The notes below the pieces were generated by a model. It made no database searches. It saw nothing but the letters and a program-made list of their open reading frames with translations, and was not told the DNA's origin. From positions 744,001 to 808,000 of the forward strand of contig JANSWZ010000001.1 of assembly GCA_024743215.1 (NCBI GenBank): a stretch of DNA of 64,000 nt, written 5' to 3'. The DNA is from Alphaproteobacteria bacterium. Its GTDB lineage: Bacteria > Pseudomonadota > Alphaproteobacteria > Rhizobiales > GCA-2746425. Both the position numbers and the translations under genes were made by a program. The stretch's first letter is position 1. Every line of letters begins with the position of its first letter. Below, piece after piece: positions 1-9,191 of the stretch.

Positions 1-57
1 ATTGCCGCCCCCTAACGGATGTGCCCTCCGATGTGGGCAAATATGAAAGGGACTTTT

Positions 58-1347
58 ATGAGCGAGAAGACAGCAAAGCTGACGATTGGAGACCAGACCT
101 ACGAATTTCCGGTTCACCCGGGAACTGTTGGTCCGGAAGTTATCGACATATCATCGCTGTATAAACAAACAGATCGTTTCACATTTGACCCGGGTTTTAC
201 CTCCACAGCGTCTTGTGAATCCAAAATCACCTATATTGATGGCGACGAAGGAATTCTGCTTCACAGGGGTTATCCAATCGACCAATTGGCCGAGCATGGC
301 GACTTCCTGGAGACCTGCTATCTGCTGCTTTACGGCGAGTTGCCAACAGCTGCGCAGAAGAAGGATTTCGACAGCCGCGTTACTTATCACACAATGCTGC
401 ATGAGCAGATGTCACGTTTCTTCACCGGCTTCCGCCGTGATGCACATCCAATGGCCATTATGTGCGGCGTAGTGGGTGCGTTGTCAGCGTTCTACCATGA
501 TTCAACTGATATTTCTGATCCCCATCAGCGCATGGTTGCTTCACTGCGCATGATTGCCAAAATGCCAACAATTGCGGCGATGGCCTACAAATACCATATC
601 GGACAGCCCTTCGTGTATCCGAGCAATGATCTGGATTACGCATCCAACTTCTTGCGGATGTGTTTTGCAGTGCCTTGTGAAGAATACACGGCCAATCCTG
701 TTCTGGCGCGCGCAATGGACCGGATTTTCATTCTTCATGCCGATCATGAGCAGAATGCATCCACGTCTACAGTGCGTCTGGCTGGTTCCTCGGGAGCAAA
801 TCCGTTTGCCTGTATAGCCGCGGGCATTGCCTGCCTGTGGGGCCCAGCTCATGGCGGTGCAAATGAAGCAGCGCTGAACATGCTGGCGGAAATTGGAAGT
901 GTCGACAAAATTCCAGAATATGTTGCACGGGCGAAAGACAAGAACGATCCGTTCCGTCTGATGGGCTTTGGACACCGGGTCTACAAGAACTATGATCCGA
1001 GAGCCAAAATCATGCAGAAGACATGCCATGAGGTCCTCAATGAGTTGGGTATCTCTGATGATCCGATGCTGGAAGTTGCTCTGGAATTGGAGCAAATCGC
1101 TCTGACTGATGATTACTTCATTGAGAAGAAGCTTTATCCGAATATTGATTTCTACTCAGGCATTACCCTACGTGCACTCGGCTTCCCACCCTCTATGTTC
1201 ACAGTGCTGTTTGCACTGGCGCGCACGGTTGGCTGGATTGGTCAATGGAATGAAATGATTGAGGATCCAGGTCAACGTATCGGCCGACCTCGTCAGCTTT
1301 ATACCGGCGCAACGCATCGGGATTTCGTTCCGATCTCGCAACGCTGA
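58..1347 (+). CDS. gltA: Citrate synthase (type II, hexameric family)
   Basis: Condenses acetyl-CoA and oxaloacetate to citrate, the first step of the TCA cycle, in the cytosol. The 429-residue product has the full length of the bacterial type II enzyme. The active-site signatures are visible: HADHEQN near residues 227-233, GFGHRVY with the catalytic His at about 306, and NIDFYSG with the catalytic Asp at about 364. I chose the ATG at 58 because AAAGG lies just upstream; an in-frame ATG at 19 would add 13 residues with no family match. The gene ends in an intrinsic terminator and converges, past the GST gene, with the lipid A genes. gltA beside lpxB is a usual order in this bacterial group. 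Confidence 0.97.
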   Translation: MSEKTAKLTIGDQTYEFPVHPGTVGPEVIDISSLYKQTDRFTFDPGFTSTASCESKITYIDGDEGILLHRGYPIDQLAEHGDFLETCYLLLYGELPTAAQKKDFDSRVTYHTMLHEQMSRFFTGFRRDAHPMAIMCGVVGALSAFYHDSTDISDPHQRMVASLRMIAKMPTIAAMAYKYHIGQPFVYPSNDLDYASNFLRMCFAVPCEEYTANPVLARAMDRIFILHADHEQNASTSTVRLAGSSGANPFACIAAGIACLWGPAHGGANEAALNMLAEIGSVDKIPEYVARAKDKNDPFRLMGFGHRVYKNYDPRAKIMQKTCHEVLNELGISDDPMLEVALELEQIALTDDYFIEKKLYPNIDFYSGITLRALGFPPSMFTVLFALARTVGWIGQWNEMIEDPGQRIGRPRQLYTGATHRDFVPISQR

Positions 1348-1370
1348 TTTGTAGTTTGATCAAACAAAAA

Positions 1371-1398
1371 GCCGCCCGGAATGATGGGCGGCTTTTTT
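1371..1398 (+). terminator. Rho-independent terminator of gltA
   Basis: A perfect 7-bp GC-rich stem, GCCGCCC pairing with GGGCGGC around an 8-nt loop, is followed by six T residues. It starts 23 nt after the gltA stop and ends 16 nt before the next start codon, so gltA and the GST gene are probably separate transcripts or only partly coupled. Confidence 0.9.
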
Positions 1399-1414
1399 AC
1401 AGGGATTGTCTGTC

Positions 1415-2029
1415 ATGCTAAAGCTCTATTATGCACCTGGAACCTGTGCGATGGCCGCCCATATTGCACTTGAAGAAGCTGGGGCTGACTATGAAGGCAT
1501 TGTTCTGGATTTTTCCAAAAAACAGCAGCAATCACCGGAATTTCTGGCAATCAATAGCAAGGCGCGGGTTCCGGTTCTGGTATCGCATGCAGGCGCCTTG
1601 ACCGAGACACCTGCCATTCTGGCCTATATCGCGCAAACCTATCCTGATGCACAGCTTGCGCCACTGAATAATCCATTTGAATTCGCCAGAGTTCAGGCGT
1701 TCAACAACTATCTGTCTTCAACTGTTCATGTGGCACATGCCCACAAGCTGCGCGGCCACCGTTGGGCAGATGAGCCGTCATCACTTGATGACATGAACAG
1801 AAAAGTTCCGGAAAACATGAGTGCGCTCATGCAGATGATTGAGGACACCATGTTTGAGGGTCCCTGGGTCATGGGTGAGACTTATTCTATTTGCGATCCG
1901 TATCTCTACACAATTGCGCGCTGGCTAAAATCTGATCGGGTGGAGGTCGCCAAATTCCCAAAGATTCAGGTGCATATGGCACGTGTTGAGGCGCGGCCTG
2001 CTGTGAAAGCTATTCTGCCCCACCATTAG
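1415..2029 (+). CDS. Glutathione S-transferase family protein
   Basis: A 204-residue protein with an N-terminal thioredoxin-fold half (LYYAPGTCAM near residues 4-13; the Cys resembles that of beta-class bacterial GSTs) with the cis-Pro motif in ARVPVL and the glutathione-binding E-T pair (TETPAI), then an all-helical C-terminal half. The natural substrate cannot be read from sequence. The ATG at 1415 has AGGGA about 9 nt upstream; a TTG at 1406 would sit directly on that ribosome site. The last 20 bp overlap the 3' end of the convergent lpxB. Detoxification or a reductase role is inference from family only. Confidence 0.88.
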   Translation: MLKLYYAPGTCAMAAHIALEEAGADYEGIVLDFSKKQQQSPEFLAINSKARVPVLVSHAGALTETPAILAYIAQTYPDAQLAPLNNPFEFARVQAFNNYLSSTVHVAHAHKLRGHRWADEPSSLDDMNRKVPENMSALMQMIEDTMFEGPWVMGETYSICDPYLYTIARWLKSDRVEVAKFPKIQVHMARVEARPAVKAILPHH

Positions 2030-3185
2030 CCGTCGCTAGACTTTTCGGAGCATATTCCAGAACAAGTTGGGCTGCTCTGTCTGCTGGACTGTACGGCGCG
2101 ATTGAGCATAGACCCTGCAATTTTCTGAACGCTTCAATTTGGACAGTATAGTCCTGTTTTTGCTGAAGCAATGGCAAAACAGCGTCGCTCAACGCAAGCC
2201 CACTGCAGTCTTCGTCGATAAATTCCGGCACAATGTTTTCGTCCAGAATCAGATTTGGCAACACGATGGACGACACATTACCCAGCCATTTGAGGCGTTT
2301 TGCAATCGGGTCCAGCTTGTAGCCAACAGCCATGGGAACGCCCCAAAGCGCCAGTTCAAGCGTTGCAGTCCCTGACGCAACAAGCGCCGCATCGGCTCTG
2401 GCAAATGCCTCAAATTTCGCTGCTTCACCGGATACGATTTCCGGCTGAATGAGCCAATTGGAAGTTTCCTGCTGGATGTGTTGCTTCAAATGGTCAACAG
2501 CCGGAATTTCCACCTGCAAGTCGGGCAATCTGTCTTTCAACTTGGAGACAACCTCCCCAAACGGGCCCAGCAGACGCGTGACTTCGCCGGTCCGGCTCCC
2601 GGGCATGACCAGCAATCGCTTGGAACCAGCCGTTTTCTCCGATGTTACCTGCGCTTTGATAGCAGCAATTTTGTCGACCAGTGGATGCCCGACATAAGTA
2701 CATGTGGGTCCGGCCAAGCGTTTATAGGCTTCTGGTTCGAAAGGAAGAATGCCAAGAACATGATCAATATAGCGCGTCATCTTGCGTGCTCGGCCAGAGC
2801 GCCACGCCCATACACTGGGTGAAACATAGTCAATGACCGGCAATTTGGGGAGTTTTCGGCGCACACGCTTGGCAACAGGATGGGTAAAATCCGGGCTGTC
2901 GACGATGACCAGAATGTCGGGCTTGAACGCCACGATATGATCAATCAACCGATAGGCCAATCGGATTATTTTCGGCAATTGAGCCAAAACAGCACTGAAA
3001 CCCATCACTGCAATTTCAGACAGTGGAAACAGGCTGTTCAAACCTTCTTTGCGCATCAGTGCGCCACCTACACCGGCAATCTCCAACTCACCATCATATT
3101 GCGCGCGCAGAGCGGCCAGGAGCTCGGCACCCAATTGGTCGCCTGATTCTTCTCCTGCAACAATGGCTATGCGTAACGGTCTCAT
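2010..3185 (-). CDS. lpxB: Lipid-A-disaccharide synthase
   Basis: A GT19 glycosyltransferase that joins UDP-2,3-diacylglucosamine and lipid X into the beta-1,6 disaccharide backbone of lipid A at the inner face of the inner membrane. The 391-residue product opens with the family signature AGEESGD (residues 10-16) and carries the donor-site region PGSRTGEV and the C-terminal ALVASGTATLEL segment typical of LpxB. Its ATG overlaps the lpxI stop by 4 nt (ATGA), implying translational coupling. It is the last gene of the lpxD-fabZ-lpxA-lpxI-lpxB run and overlaps the end of the GST gene on the other strand. Confidence 0.97.
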   Translation of the reverse strand: MRPLRIAIVAGEESGDQLGAELLAALRAQYDGELEIAGVGGALMRKEGLNSLFPLSEIAVMGFSAVLAQLPKIIRLAYRLIDHIVAFKPDILVIVDSPDFTHPVAKRVRRKLPKLPVIDYVSPSVWAWRSGRARKMTRYIDHVLGILPFEPEAYKRLAGPTCTYVGHPLVDKIAAIKAQVTSEKTAGSKRLLVMPGSRTGEVTRLLGPFGEVVSKLKDRLPDLQVEIPAVDHLKQHIQQETSNWLIQPEIVSGEAAKFEAFARADAALVASGTATLELALWGVPMAVGYKLDPIAKRLKWLGNVSSIVLPNLILDENIVPEFIDEDCSGLALSDAVLPLLQQKQDYTVQIEAFRKLQGLCSIAPYSPADRAAQLVLEYAPKSLATANGGAE

Positions 3186-4042
3186 TTGGACTCCGCCGGT
3201 TGGTCCAGTGAAATTCCATGAATGAAAACATCTTCCCGCTGCGCAACGCGCAACAGCTCTTCCCGGTCCAACAAAAGGACACGGCCAGCTTCTACTGCGA
3301 TTCCTGCAAGGCCAGCTGCCTTGATTTGATGCACGGTATCGGGACCAATGACCGGCACATCAAAACGAATATCCTGTGCCGGCTTTGCGCGCTTAACCAA
3401 CACGCCCTGCCCGGCCTTCCAACGCGCACGTTTCTGTTTGCGAATGGTAGCAACCCGCAGCAGCATTTCGCGGGTCCCTTCGGGGCCCTCCATCGCAATC
3501 ACTCTGTTGTCTGCGGCAACTGCGCCCTGTCCCATGTCCAGAGAACCTGCCGCATGTGCGGCCCGTGTTGCGAGCTCGATGTCAGGCAATGCTTGTTCGC
3601 TCGGTCCATTTCGGGTGACCTGGCCGTGCGGGCAAGACATTTCTGGAGTGGCTTCCAACACGCCAATGACTTCGTAGCCGCGCTTTTCAAAGATGCCAGC
3701 CACATTGCTCAACACCTTGTCATCACCACCTATGACAGTCGCAATGGCCTCTGGCAGCGCTTTTATCCCGCCAAAATCCAGTTTCAGCGATGAAAAATCA
3801 GGTCGTTTTGTGACACCGCCGACTGCAATAACATGCGTGCAATTCTGCTCTTCCAGATAGTGGAAGAAGCGCCCGATCTGCCCCCAGGCAACGGTTAGCT
3901 GCGGTATGGCGGCAGGTAATTGAAGATCAGTGTCTGCTTCACCTGCCAGCCGTATAACCGCAAAATCCGCCTGTTTCTTCAACAGCGCCTGTGCAACATC
4001 CTTTGGCAGGACACCACCACCACAAATGAGCGCGATTTTCAT
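3182..4042 (-). CDS. lpxI: UDP-2,3-diacylglucosamine pyrophosphatase LpxI
   Basis: LpxI (DUF1009) cleaves UDP-2,3-diacylglucosamine to lipid X and UMP, the step done by LpxH in gammaproteobacteria; most alphaproteobacteria use LpxI. The 286-residue protein begins with the N-terminal motif ICGGGVLP and has the conserved GVTKRPDF and GGDDKVL segments in the middle and VIGPDTV in the C-terminal domain. I start it at the ATG at 4042, which has AGAGG 7-8 nt upstream; a longer frame reaching 4144 would overlap the end of lpxA and adds only basic, non-family residues. It lies between lpxA and lpxB, as expected from its role. Confidence 0.94.
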   Translation of the reverse strand: MKIALICGGGVLPKDVAQALLKKQADFAVIRLAGEADTDLQLPAAIPQLTVAWGQIGRFFHYLEEQNCTHVIAVGGVTKRPDFSSLKLDFGGIKALPEAIATVIGGDDKVLSNVAGIFEKRGYEVIGVLEATPEMSCPHGQVTRNGPSEQALPDIELATRAAHAAGSLDMGQGAVAADNRVIAMEGPEGTREMLLRVATIRKQKRARWKAGQGVLVKRAKPAQDIRFDVPVIGPDTVHQIKAAGLAGIAVEAGRVLLLDREELLRVAQREDVFIHGISLDQPAESK

Positions 4043-4082
4043 TGGCAAACCTCTGGGACCTAGGGTCCGCACCCTAGCCCGT

Positions 4083-4877
4083 TTAGCCCGATTGTTCGCG
4101 CGGCATGCAAATGCGGCGTCCATTACCGGCGCGGATGAAATCAATCATATTCTTGACCAATGAGCTATCTGGATAGACTTCAGACACCTGATCCACGCGC
4201 TCCTGAAAAGACCCTTCTTCAATGAAGAGTTGCGCATAGGCGTTGCGCAGGACGTGAATTTCGGCCTTATCGATATTGCGACGTCTCAGTCCAACCAGGT
4301 TCAACCCTCCAAGGCGCGCCCGATTGCCGATAACGGATCCGTATGGGATCACATCGTGCTCGACGCCTGTCATGCCCCCGACAAAAGCATGTTCGCCGAT
4401 ACGCGCAAACTGGTGAACAGCGGATAGGCCACCAAGAATCGCGTGATCTCCAATATTCGCATGCCCTGCTACAGTGGCGTTGTTGACAAATATGACATGA
4501 TTGCCAACCACACAATCATGAGCAATATGAGCACCGGCCATAATCAAGCAATGATCCCCGACTTTGGTGAGCATACCGCCGCCTTCGGTGCCCGTATTGA
4601 TGGTGACATTTTCCCGGATGGTGCAGTTCGCACCGATTTGAAGGCGGCTGGGCTCACCTCCATACTTCAGATCTTGTGGTTGAGCGCCAATGCTGGAGAA
4701 CTGAAATATTTCGGTCTTTTCTCCAATCGTCGTCCGTCCCTCAACGACAACATGGGGACGAATGGTGACACCATCCCCCAATGTAACGTGCTCTTCGATA
4801 ACGCTATAGGCGCCGATTGCTACACCCTTTCCCAGTTTGGCATCAGGATGGATGATTGCGGTTGGATGAATTGTCAC
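4083..4877 (-). CDS. lpxA: UDP-N-acetylglucosamine acyltransferase
   Basis: First step of lipid A synthesis: transfers a 3-hydroxyacyl chain from acyl-ACP to the 3-OH of UDP-GlcNAc in the cytosol. The 264-residue length is normal. The N-terminal two thirds is a run of hexapeptide repeats ([IV]-G-x4) that form the left-handed beta helix, and the GGLSAVHQFARIGEHAF region is characteristic of LpxA. The C-terminal helical domain follows. It sits 8 nt after fabZ and 40 nt before lpxI, in one operon. LpxA competes with fatty-acid synthesis for the same acyl-ACP pool that FabZ draws on. Confidence 0.97.
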   Translation of the reverse strand: MTIHPTAIIHPDAKLGKGVAIGAYSVIEEHVTLGDGVTIRPHVVVEGRTTIGEKTEIFQFSSIGAQPQDLKYGGEPSRLQIGANCTIRENVTINTGTEGGGMLTKVGDHCLIMAGAHIAHDCVVGNHVIFVNNATVAGHANIGDHAILGGLSAVHQFARIGEHAFVGGMTGVEHDVIPYGSVIGNRARLGGLNLVGLRRRNIDKAEIHVLRNAYAQLFIEEGSFQERVDQVSEVYPDSSLVKNMIDFIRAGNGRRICMPREQSG

Positions 4878-4885
4878 TTTTTTTC

Positions 4886-5350
4886 CTATTTATCGATCAG
4901 CATGGCTGAGATTTCGGCCTCGCAGGCCTTCTTGCCATCGACCATTGCTGTGCAGCCGAATTTCCAGACGCTGCCTCGGCTCTGTATTTTCTTGACGTGA
5001 TATTCGATCTGATCACCGGGCACCACAGGTTTGCGAAATTTAGCCCTATCGATGCTCATCAAATAGACCAGACTTGGCGGTGAATCTACGGATTGGGCAA
5101 GAATACACAACGCGCCAGCTGTCTGGGCCATGCCCTCAAGCATAAGGACTCCAGGCATAACTGGCTGTCCGGGAAAATGTCCCATGAATTGAGGTTCATT
5201 CGCCGATACATTTTTAATGCCGACACAGGCATTGTCCCCATCAATATCCTTAAGTTTGTCAACAAGAAGGAAAGGATATCGATGCGGAAGGGCTTTCAGC
5301 AGATCGAGAATATCTGCCGACCCCAATTCGGTCGTTGCTGTTTCACTCAT
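4886..5350 (-). CDS. fabZ: 3-hydroxyacyl-ACP dehydratase FabZ
   Basis: Dehydrates 3-hydroxyacyl-ACP to trans-2-enoyl-ACP in type II fatty acid elongation. The 154-residue hot-dog-fold protein shows the two catalytic residues in their usual setting: His58 in [11 protein letters not shown] and Glu72 in MLEGMAQ. It lies between lpxD and lpxA; this arrangement is common because FabZ and LpxA/LpxD balance the 3-hydroxyacyl-ACP supply between phospholipid and lipid A. It is co-directional with its neighbours: 66 nt after lpxD and 8 nt before lpxA. Confidence 0.97.
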   Translation of the reverse strand: MSETATTELGSADILDLLKALPHRYPFLLVDKLKDIDGDNACVGIKNVSANEPQFMGHFPGQPVMPGVLMLEGMAQTAGALCILAQSVDSPPSLVYLMSIDRAKFRKPVVPGDQIEYHVKKIQSRGSVWKFGCTAMVDGKKACEAEISAMLIDK

Positions 5351-5416
5351 TAGCTATTTTGCCCCCTTTATTACAGTTTCCGGCATCACAATTCCTACTA
5401 TCGCTGACATCAAAGA

Positions 5417-6502
5417 TCACACTTTTCCGGAATTTGAATCTGTCTTTTCGACGACGACAATCTCTCTGTTTGCCAATTGGTTCAACGAGGTGATTTCCTT
5501 AAACCATTCGCGCAGGGGTTTTGCCGGAACCCCTCCCCAGCGCGCGCCAGCCGGAACATCGCCGTGAACAGCACTGACACCCGCAATCTGGGCACCGTCG
5601 CCAATTTTTACATGTCCGATGACGCCGGTTTGTCCGCCAATTACAACGAAATCCCCCAGTGTGGCACTCCCCGCGATCCCAACCTGGCCAACCAGCACAC
5701 AATGACGTCCAATTGTCACGTTGTGGCCAATCTGAACCTGATTGTCGATTTTGGTTCCCTCACCCACAATTGTGTCGCGGTTGGTTCCCCTATCAACACT
5801 GGTATTCGCACCAATCTCCACATCATCCTGAATGATGACGCGTCCGATCTGTGGAACTTTCAGGTGGCCAGATGGTCCCATCGCATAGCCGAAACCATCC
5901 TGGCCAATACAGGTTCCAGAATGCAACACAACACGATTGCCAAGCAAAGCATGTTGCACGACCGTGTTTGCACCAATGAAACAATTCCGACCAATTTTAA
6001 CACCGCGTCCAACAACAGCGCCTGCAGCAATAATGGTGCCGCTTCCAATTTCTGCCTCTTCTCCAACCGTCGCATTTGGCTCAATCACCACATCCAACTC
6101 CAGTTTCGCAGTCGGATGCACGCGCCCGCGTATGATTTTCGTATCATTTGGTCCGCTTGCGACCATTGGAGCTGGGCCAGCAGCATCAGGATAGAGGGCC
6201 GATACGAGCCGTGCATAGGCGTGATATGGAGCTGTTGTTACCCAGGCAATGGCAGTGGATGGAACCTTGTCTGCGTATCTTTTTTTGCAGAAGACCAATG
6301 AGGCCCCACACTCCGCCAGCAAGTCGACATATTTGGCGTTATCCAGGAATGTGGCGTCGCCCTGTTTAGCATCATCCAACGCTTTGGTGTTGCCGATCGT
6401 CATCGCCTCATCGGACCCATCGGGAACTGATTCCCCCAGGAGGTCTGCGATCTCTTTCAGTGATATCGGGGCTGGTACTGCAAAAAACCTTGTATCAGAC
6501 AA
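5417..6502 (-). CDS. lpxD: UDP-3-O-(3-hydroxyacyl)glucosamine N-acyltransferase
   Basis: Third enzyme of lipid A synthesis; N-acylates UDP-3-O-acyl-glucosamine. The protein has the LpxD N-terminal uridine-binding domain (about residues 1-100), a central hexapeptide-repeat beta helix (GTIIAAGAVVGRGVKIG and many like it) and a short helical C terminus. Start choice is uncertain: a TTG at 6502 has GAAGGGA 9 nt upstream and gives an N terminus that lines up with relatives (361 aa), whereas the ATG at 6529 (370 aa) has no good ribosome site. I prefer the TTG. It follows bamA after an intrinsic terminator, so lpxD may have its own promoter in 6503-6616. Confidence 0.94.
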   Translation of the reverse strand: MSDTRFFAVPAPISLKEIADLLGESVPDGSDEAMTIGNTKALDDAKQGDATFLDNAKYVDLLAECGASLVFCKKRYADKVPSTAIAWVTTAPYHAYARLVSALYPDAAGPAPMVASGPNDTKIIRGRVHPTAKLELDVVIEPNATVGEEAEIGSGTIIAAGAVVGRGVKIGRNCFIGANTVVQHALLGNRVVLHSGTCIGQDGFGYAMGPSGHLKVPQIGRVIIQDDVEIGANTSVDRGTNRDTIVGEGTKIDNQVQIGHNVTIGRHCVLVGQVGIAGSATLGDFVVIGGQTGVIGHVKIGDGAQIAGVSAVHGDVPAGARWGGVPAKPLREWFKEITSLNQLANREIVVVEKTDSNSGKV

Positions 6503-6616
6503 GTCACTGATCCCTTCACGGCAACGCATAATCTTTTGAATTATCTGGACGAACTATGTGCCAGCTGACCAGACATAACTTCAACAGGCACGCTTACTAC
6601 GCATAGATACGCTCTA

Positions 6617-6654
6617 ATAAAAAGGGCCGCCACTGTCTTCCGACAGGGCGGCCC
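6617..6654 (-). terminator. Rho-independent terminator of bamA
   Basis: Read on the minus strand, a long stem of 8 bp (GGGCCGCC/GGCGGCCC) plus 5 bp (CTGTC/GACAG) interrupted by one unpaired base closes a 4-nt loop and runs into a T-rich tract. It begins 17 nt after the bamA stop and separates bamA from lpxD. Confidence 0.9.
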
Positions 6655-6671
6655 TGATGAGCAATTTTTGA

Positions 6672-8987
6672 CTAGAACTTGGTTCCACCACCAAAGCGGA
6701 AGAACTGCTCTTCGTCATAGTCTTCCTTGGTAAGTACCTGCGCAATATCAGCACGCAACGGACCGAATGGGCTCTGCCACAAGATACTGGCACCAACAGA
6801 AGAACGGATAGACGAATCGTCCTCGAAGCTGGTTGTCGTACGCTTATCAACACCCCAAAGGGACCCAGCATCAGCAAACACCGCGCCGCGAATTCCGAAT
6901 GATTCCGGCAGCCCCCAAATCGGGAAGTTCACCTCGGCAGTCGCATTCCAGAAGTTGTTACCGCCAATCAGACCGCCCGTTGTGTTGTCATAAGGGCCGT
7001 AAGACTCGAAGCCACGAATGGTTTCTCCACCTTTAAAGAACGCATCCGAAGATCGCACGCCCTCACCAAGGCCCGTTATGTTACCAGCCTTAGCGCCAAC
7101 CAAACCGACCAAATCCCAGTCTGTATGAAGTTGGCGATAGATGCGCGCATCAGCCAATGTACGGATGTAATGAACGTCACCACCAACACCGGCGAAGTCC
7201 TGTGTAATCCGAAGGAACTCACCATCTCGCGGCAAAATCTGACTGTCGATTGTGTTGTATGTCAGTGTGTAACCAACAGATGAGGTGATGGTTGCACCAG
7301 CCGCAATATCCGCCAGCACACCAGCTGTCAGATCAGTCGCATCACCTGTCAAAGTCGATTCTGATTGCTCAATTCCGTACCGCAGGACCAGACCAAGATT
7401 TTCCTTGATAGGAAGTCCAAAGCGCAGGCCACCGCCAATTCTCTCGATATCGTACTCGTCGTTTTCTTTGAAGCGACTATACACATCGAAGCCAGCAGAC
7501 ATGCGGCGTCCAAGGAAGTACGGATCGGTAAATCCAAAGTCATAATTCTGCTTGTCAGCACCGGCACTGATGGAAGCTTTCACCTTGTAACCGCGGCCCA
7601 TGAAGTTCGATTCTGTCAGAGACACGTCACCGACCAGGCCGTCACCAGTTGAGAGACCTGCACCAAAGGAGAGTTCACCGGTTGGCTGATCTTCAACTGT
7701 TACATTCAGGATCATACGATCAGGAGATGAGCCAGGTACGCGACTGATATCAACAGTCTTGAAAAAGCCAAGCCTGCGCAACCTGCGTTCTGCACGATCT
7801 ACCAGTACCTTATTATATGCATCACCTTCGGCCAGATCGAACTCACGGCGTATGACGTAGTCACGCGTCCGGGTGTTGCCGCGGATGTTGATGCGCTCAA
7901 CATAAACACGTGGGCCTTCATCGATGACATAAGTCAGGTGAATGATCTGCTGATCGTAGTCACGATCACCGCGAGGACGAATCTGCGTGAATGGGAAGCC
8001 CATCCGTGCGGTCTCGAGCGTCAGGTCTTCAAGAGATTTTTCAATCAATTCAGCGTTATAGGTCTTGCCGGATTTGGTCAGAAGCACATGGCGAAGCGAT
8101 TCACCGTCCAAACCGATAATGCCCGAGTCGATTTCAATATCGCCAAATTCGTAACGCTCGCCCTCATCAATTGTGAAAGTCACAAAGAATTTGTTGCGCT
8201 CACGATCAAGGTCAGCCACAGCGGAAATGATTCTGAAATCCGCATAGCCCTTACGGTAGTAGAAGCTGCGCAGACGCTCTTCATCAGCACGCAGCTTGTC
8301 CGGGTCATAAATATCGTTGCCGCTCAGAAAGCTCAAAAAGTTCTTCTGGCTGGTATCAACAACTTCCCGGAGCTTACCGTCGCTATAAGCGTAGTTACCA
8401 ATAAAGCTCACACGGGAGATTGATGTTTTGGCTGATTCGTCAATTTCAAAAACCAGATCAACACGGTTTTGAGGAAGGTCAATCACCTTCGGTGTCACAC
8501 GCGCGTCGAAGCGACCAGAGCGACGGTACATTTCCAAAACACGCTGTGTATCAGTCTGAACCTTAGCACGGGTAAAGACGCCACGCGGCTTGCTCTGCAC
8601 AATTGCCAGCAACGCATCGTCCTTCAATCGATCATTACCTTCGAAAACAACGCGGTTCAGCACCGGGTTTTCTTCAACAATCACCACCAGAACAGTACGG
8701 CGACGCTCAATTTCCACATCAGCAAACAAGCCGGTGGCAAACAAAGCCTTCAGAGATTCGTTGATATCGAATTCAGTATAGCGCTGACCAGGCTGCACCG
8801 AGAGATAAGCAAGAATTGTATCATCATCGACACGCTGATTCCCCTCAACCAACACTCGACTTGCGGTTTGCGCATAGGCTGAACCGCTGCCCCCCAGAAC
8901 TGGAAGACTTGCACCAATGGTGACTAAAGAAAGCGAAAGGACCGCAAGAACTGCGACTTTACGGAGAGACGAAAGCATAAAATACAT
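6672..8987 (-). CDS. bamA: Outer membrane protein assembly factor BamA
   Basis: Core of the BAM complex that folds and inserts beta-barrel proteins into the outer membrane. The protein has a signal peptide (hydrophobic stretch about residues 11-33, likely cleavage after AYA at 39), five POTRA domains over roughly residues 42-440, and a 16-strand Omp85 barrel ending in Phe, with the conserved lid-lock region near GGETIRGFESYG. I start at the ATG at 8987 because it gives a normal signal peptide (771 aa); an ATG at 9062 would place 25 polar residues in front, and neither start has a strong ribosome site. It follows rseP, the usual alphaproteobacterial order. Confidence 0.96.
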   Translation of the reverse strand: MYFMLSSLRKVAVLAVLSLSLVTIGASLPVLGGSGSAYAQTASRVLVEGNQRVDDDTILAYLSVQPGQRYTEFDINESLKALFATGLFADVEIERRRTVLVVIVEENPVLNRVVFEGNDRLKDDALLAIVQSKPRGVFTRAKVQTDTQRVLEMYRRSGRFDARVTPKVIDLPQNRVDLVFEIDESAKTSISRVSFIGNYAYSDGKLREVVDTSQKNFLSFLSGNDIYDPDKLRADEERLRSFYYRKGYADFRIISAVADLDRERNKFFVTFTIDEGERYEFGDIEIDSGIIGLDGESLRHVLLTKSGKTYNAELIEKSLEDLTLETARMGFPFTQIRPRGDRDYDQQIIHLTYVIDEGPRVYVERINIRGNTRTRDYVIRREFDLAEGDAYNKVLVDRAERRLRRLGFFKTVDISRVPGSSPDRMILNVTVEDQPTGELSFGAGLSTGDGLVGDVSLTESNFMGRGYKVKASISAGADKQNYDFGFTDPYFLGRRMSAGFDVYSRFKENDEYDIERIGGGLRFGLPIKENLGLVLRYGIEQSESTLTGDATDLTAGVLADIAAGATITSSVGYTLTYNTIDSQILPRDGEFLRITQDFAGVGGDVHYIRTLADARIYRQLHTDWDLVGLVGAKAGNITGLGEGVRSSDAFFKGGETIRGFESYGPYDNTTGGLIGGNNFWNATAEVNFPIWGLPESFGIRGAVFADAGSLWGVDKRTTTSFEDDSSIRSSVGASILWQSPFGPLRADIAQVLTKEDYDEEQFFRFGGGTKF

Positions 8988-9191
8988 ACGGCCACTTGCC
9001 TGACTTTGCCGATTTTTGGTTCCCTGAAAACACAGGGGCGCGTCCATCGGACTCAATTTCATATAGGTGACTTGTTTTACAGGGTTTTAGTCTGTGTTCA
9101 AGCCATAGAGCGAATTGGTTTGCTGTTTTGTAAACTCCGTTGCAAACAGGTCACGCATTCACAACATTGTTCAAACCATTTGGCGTCATGG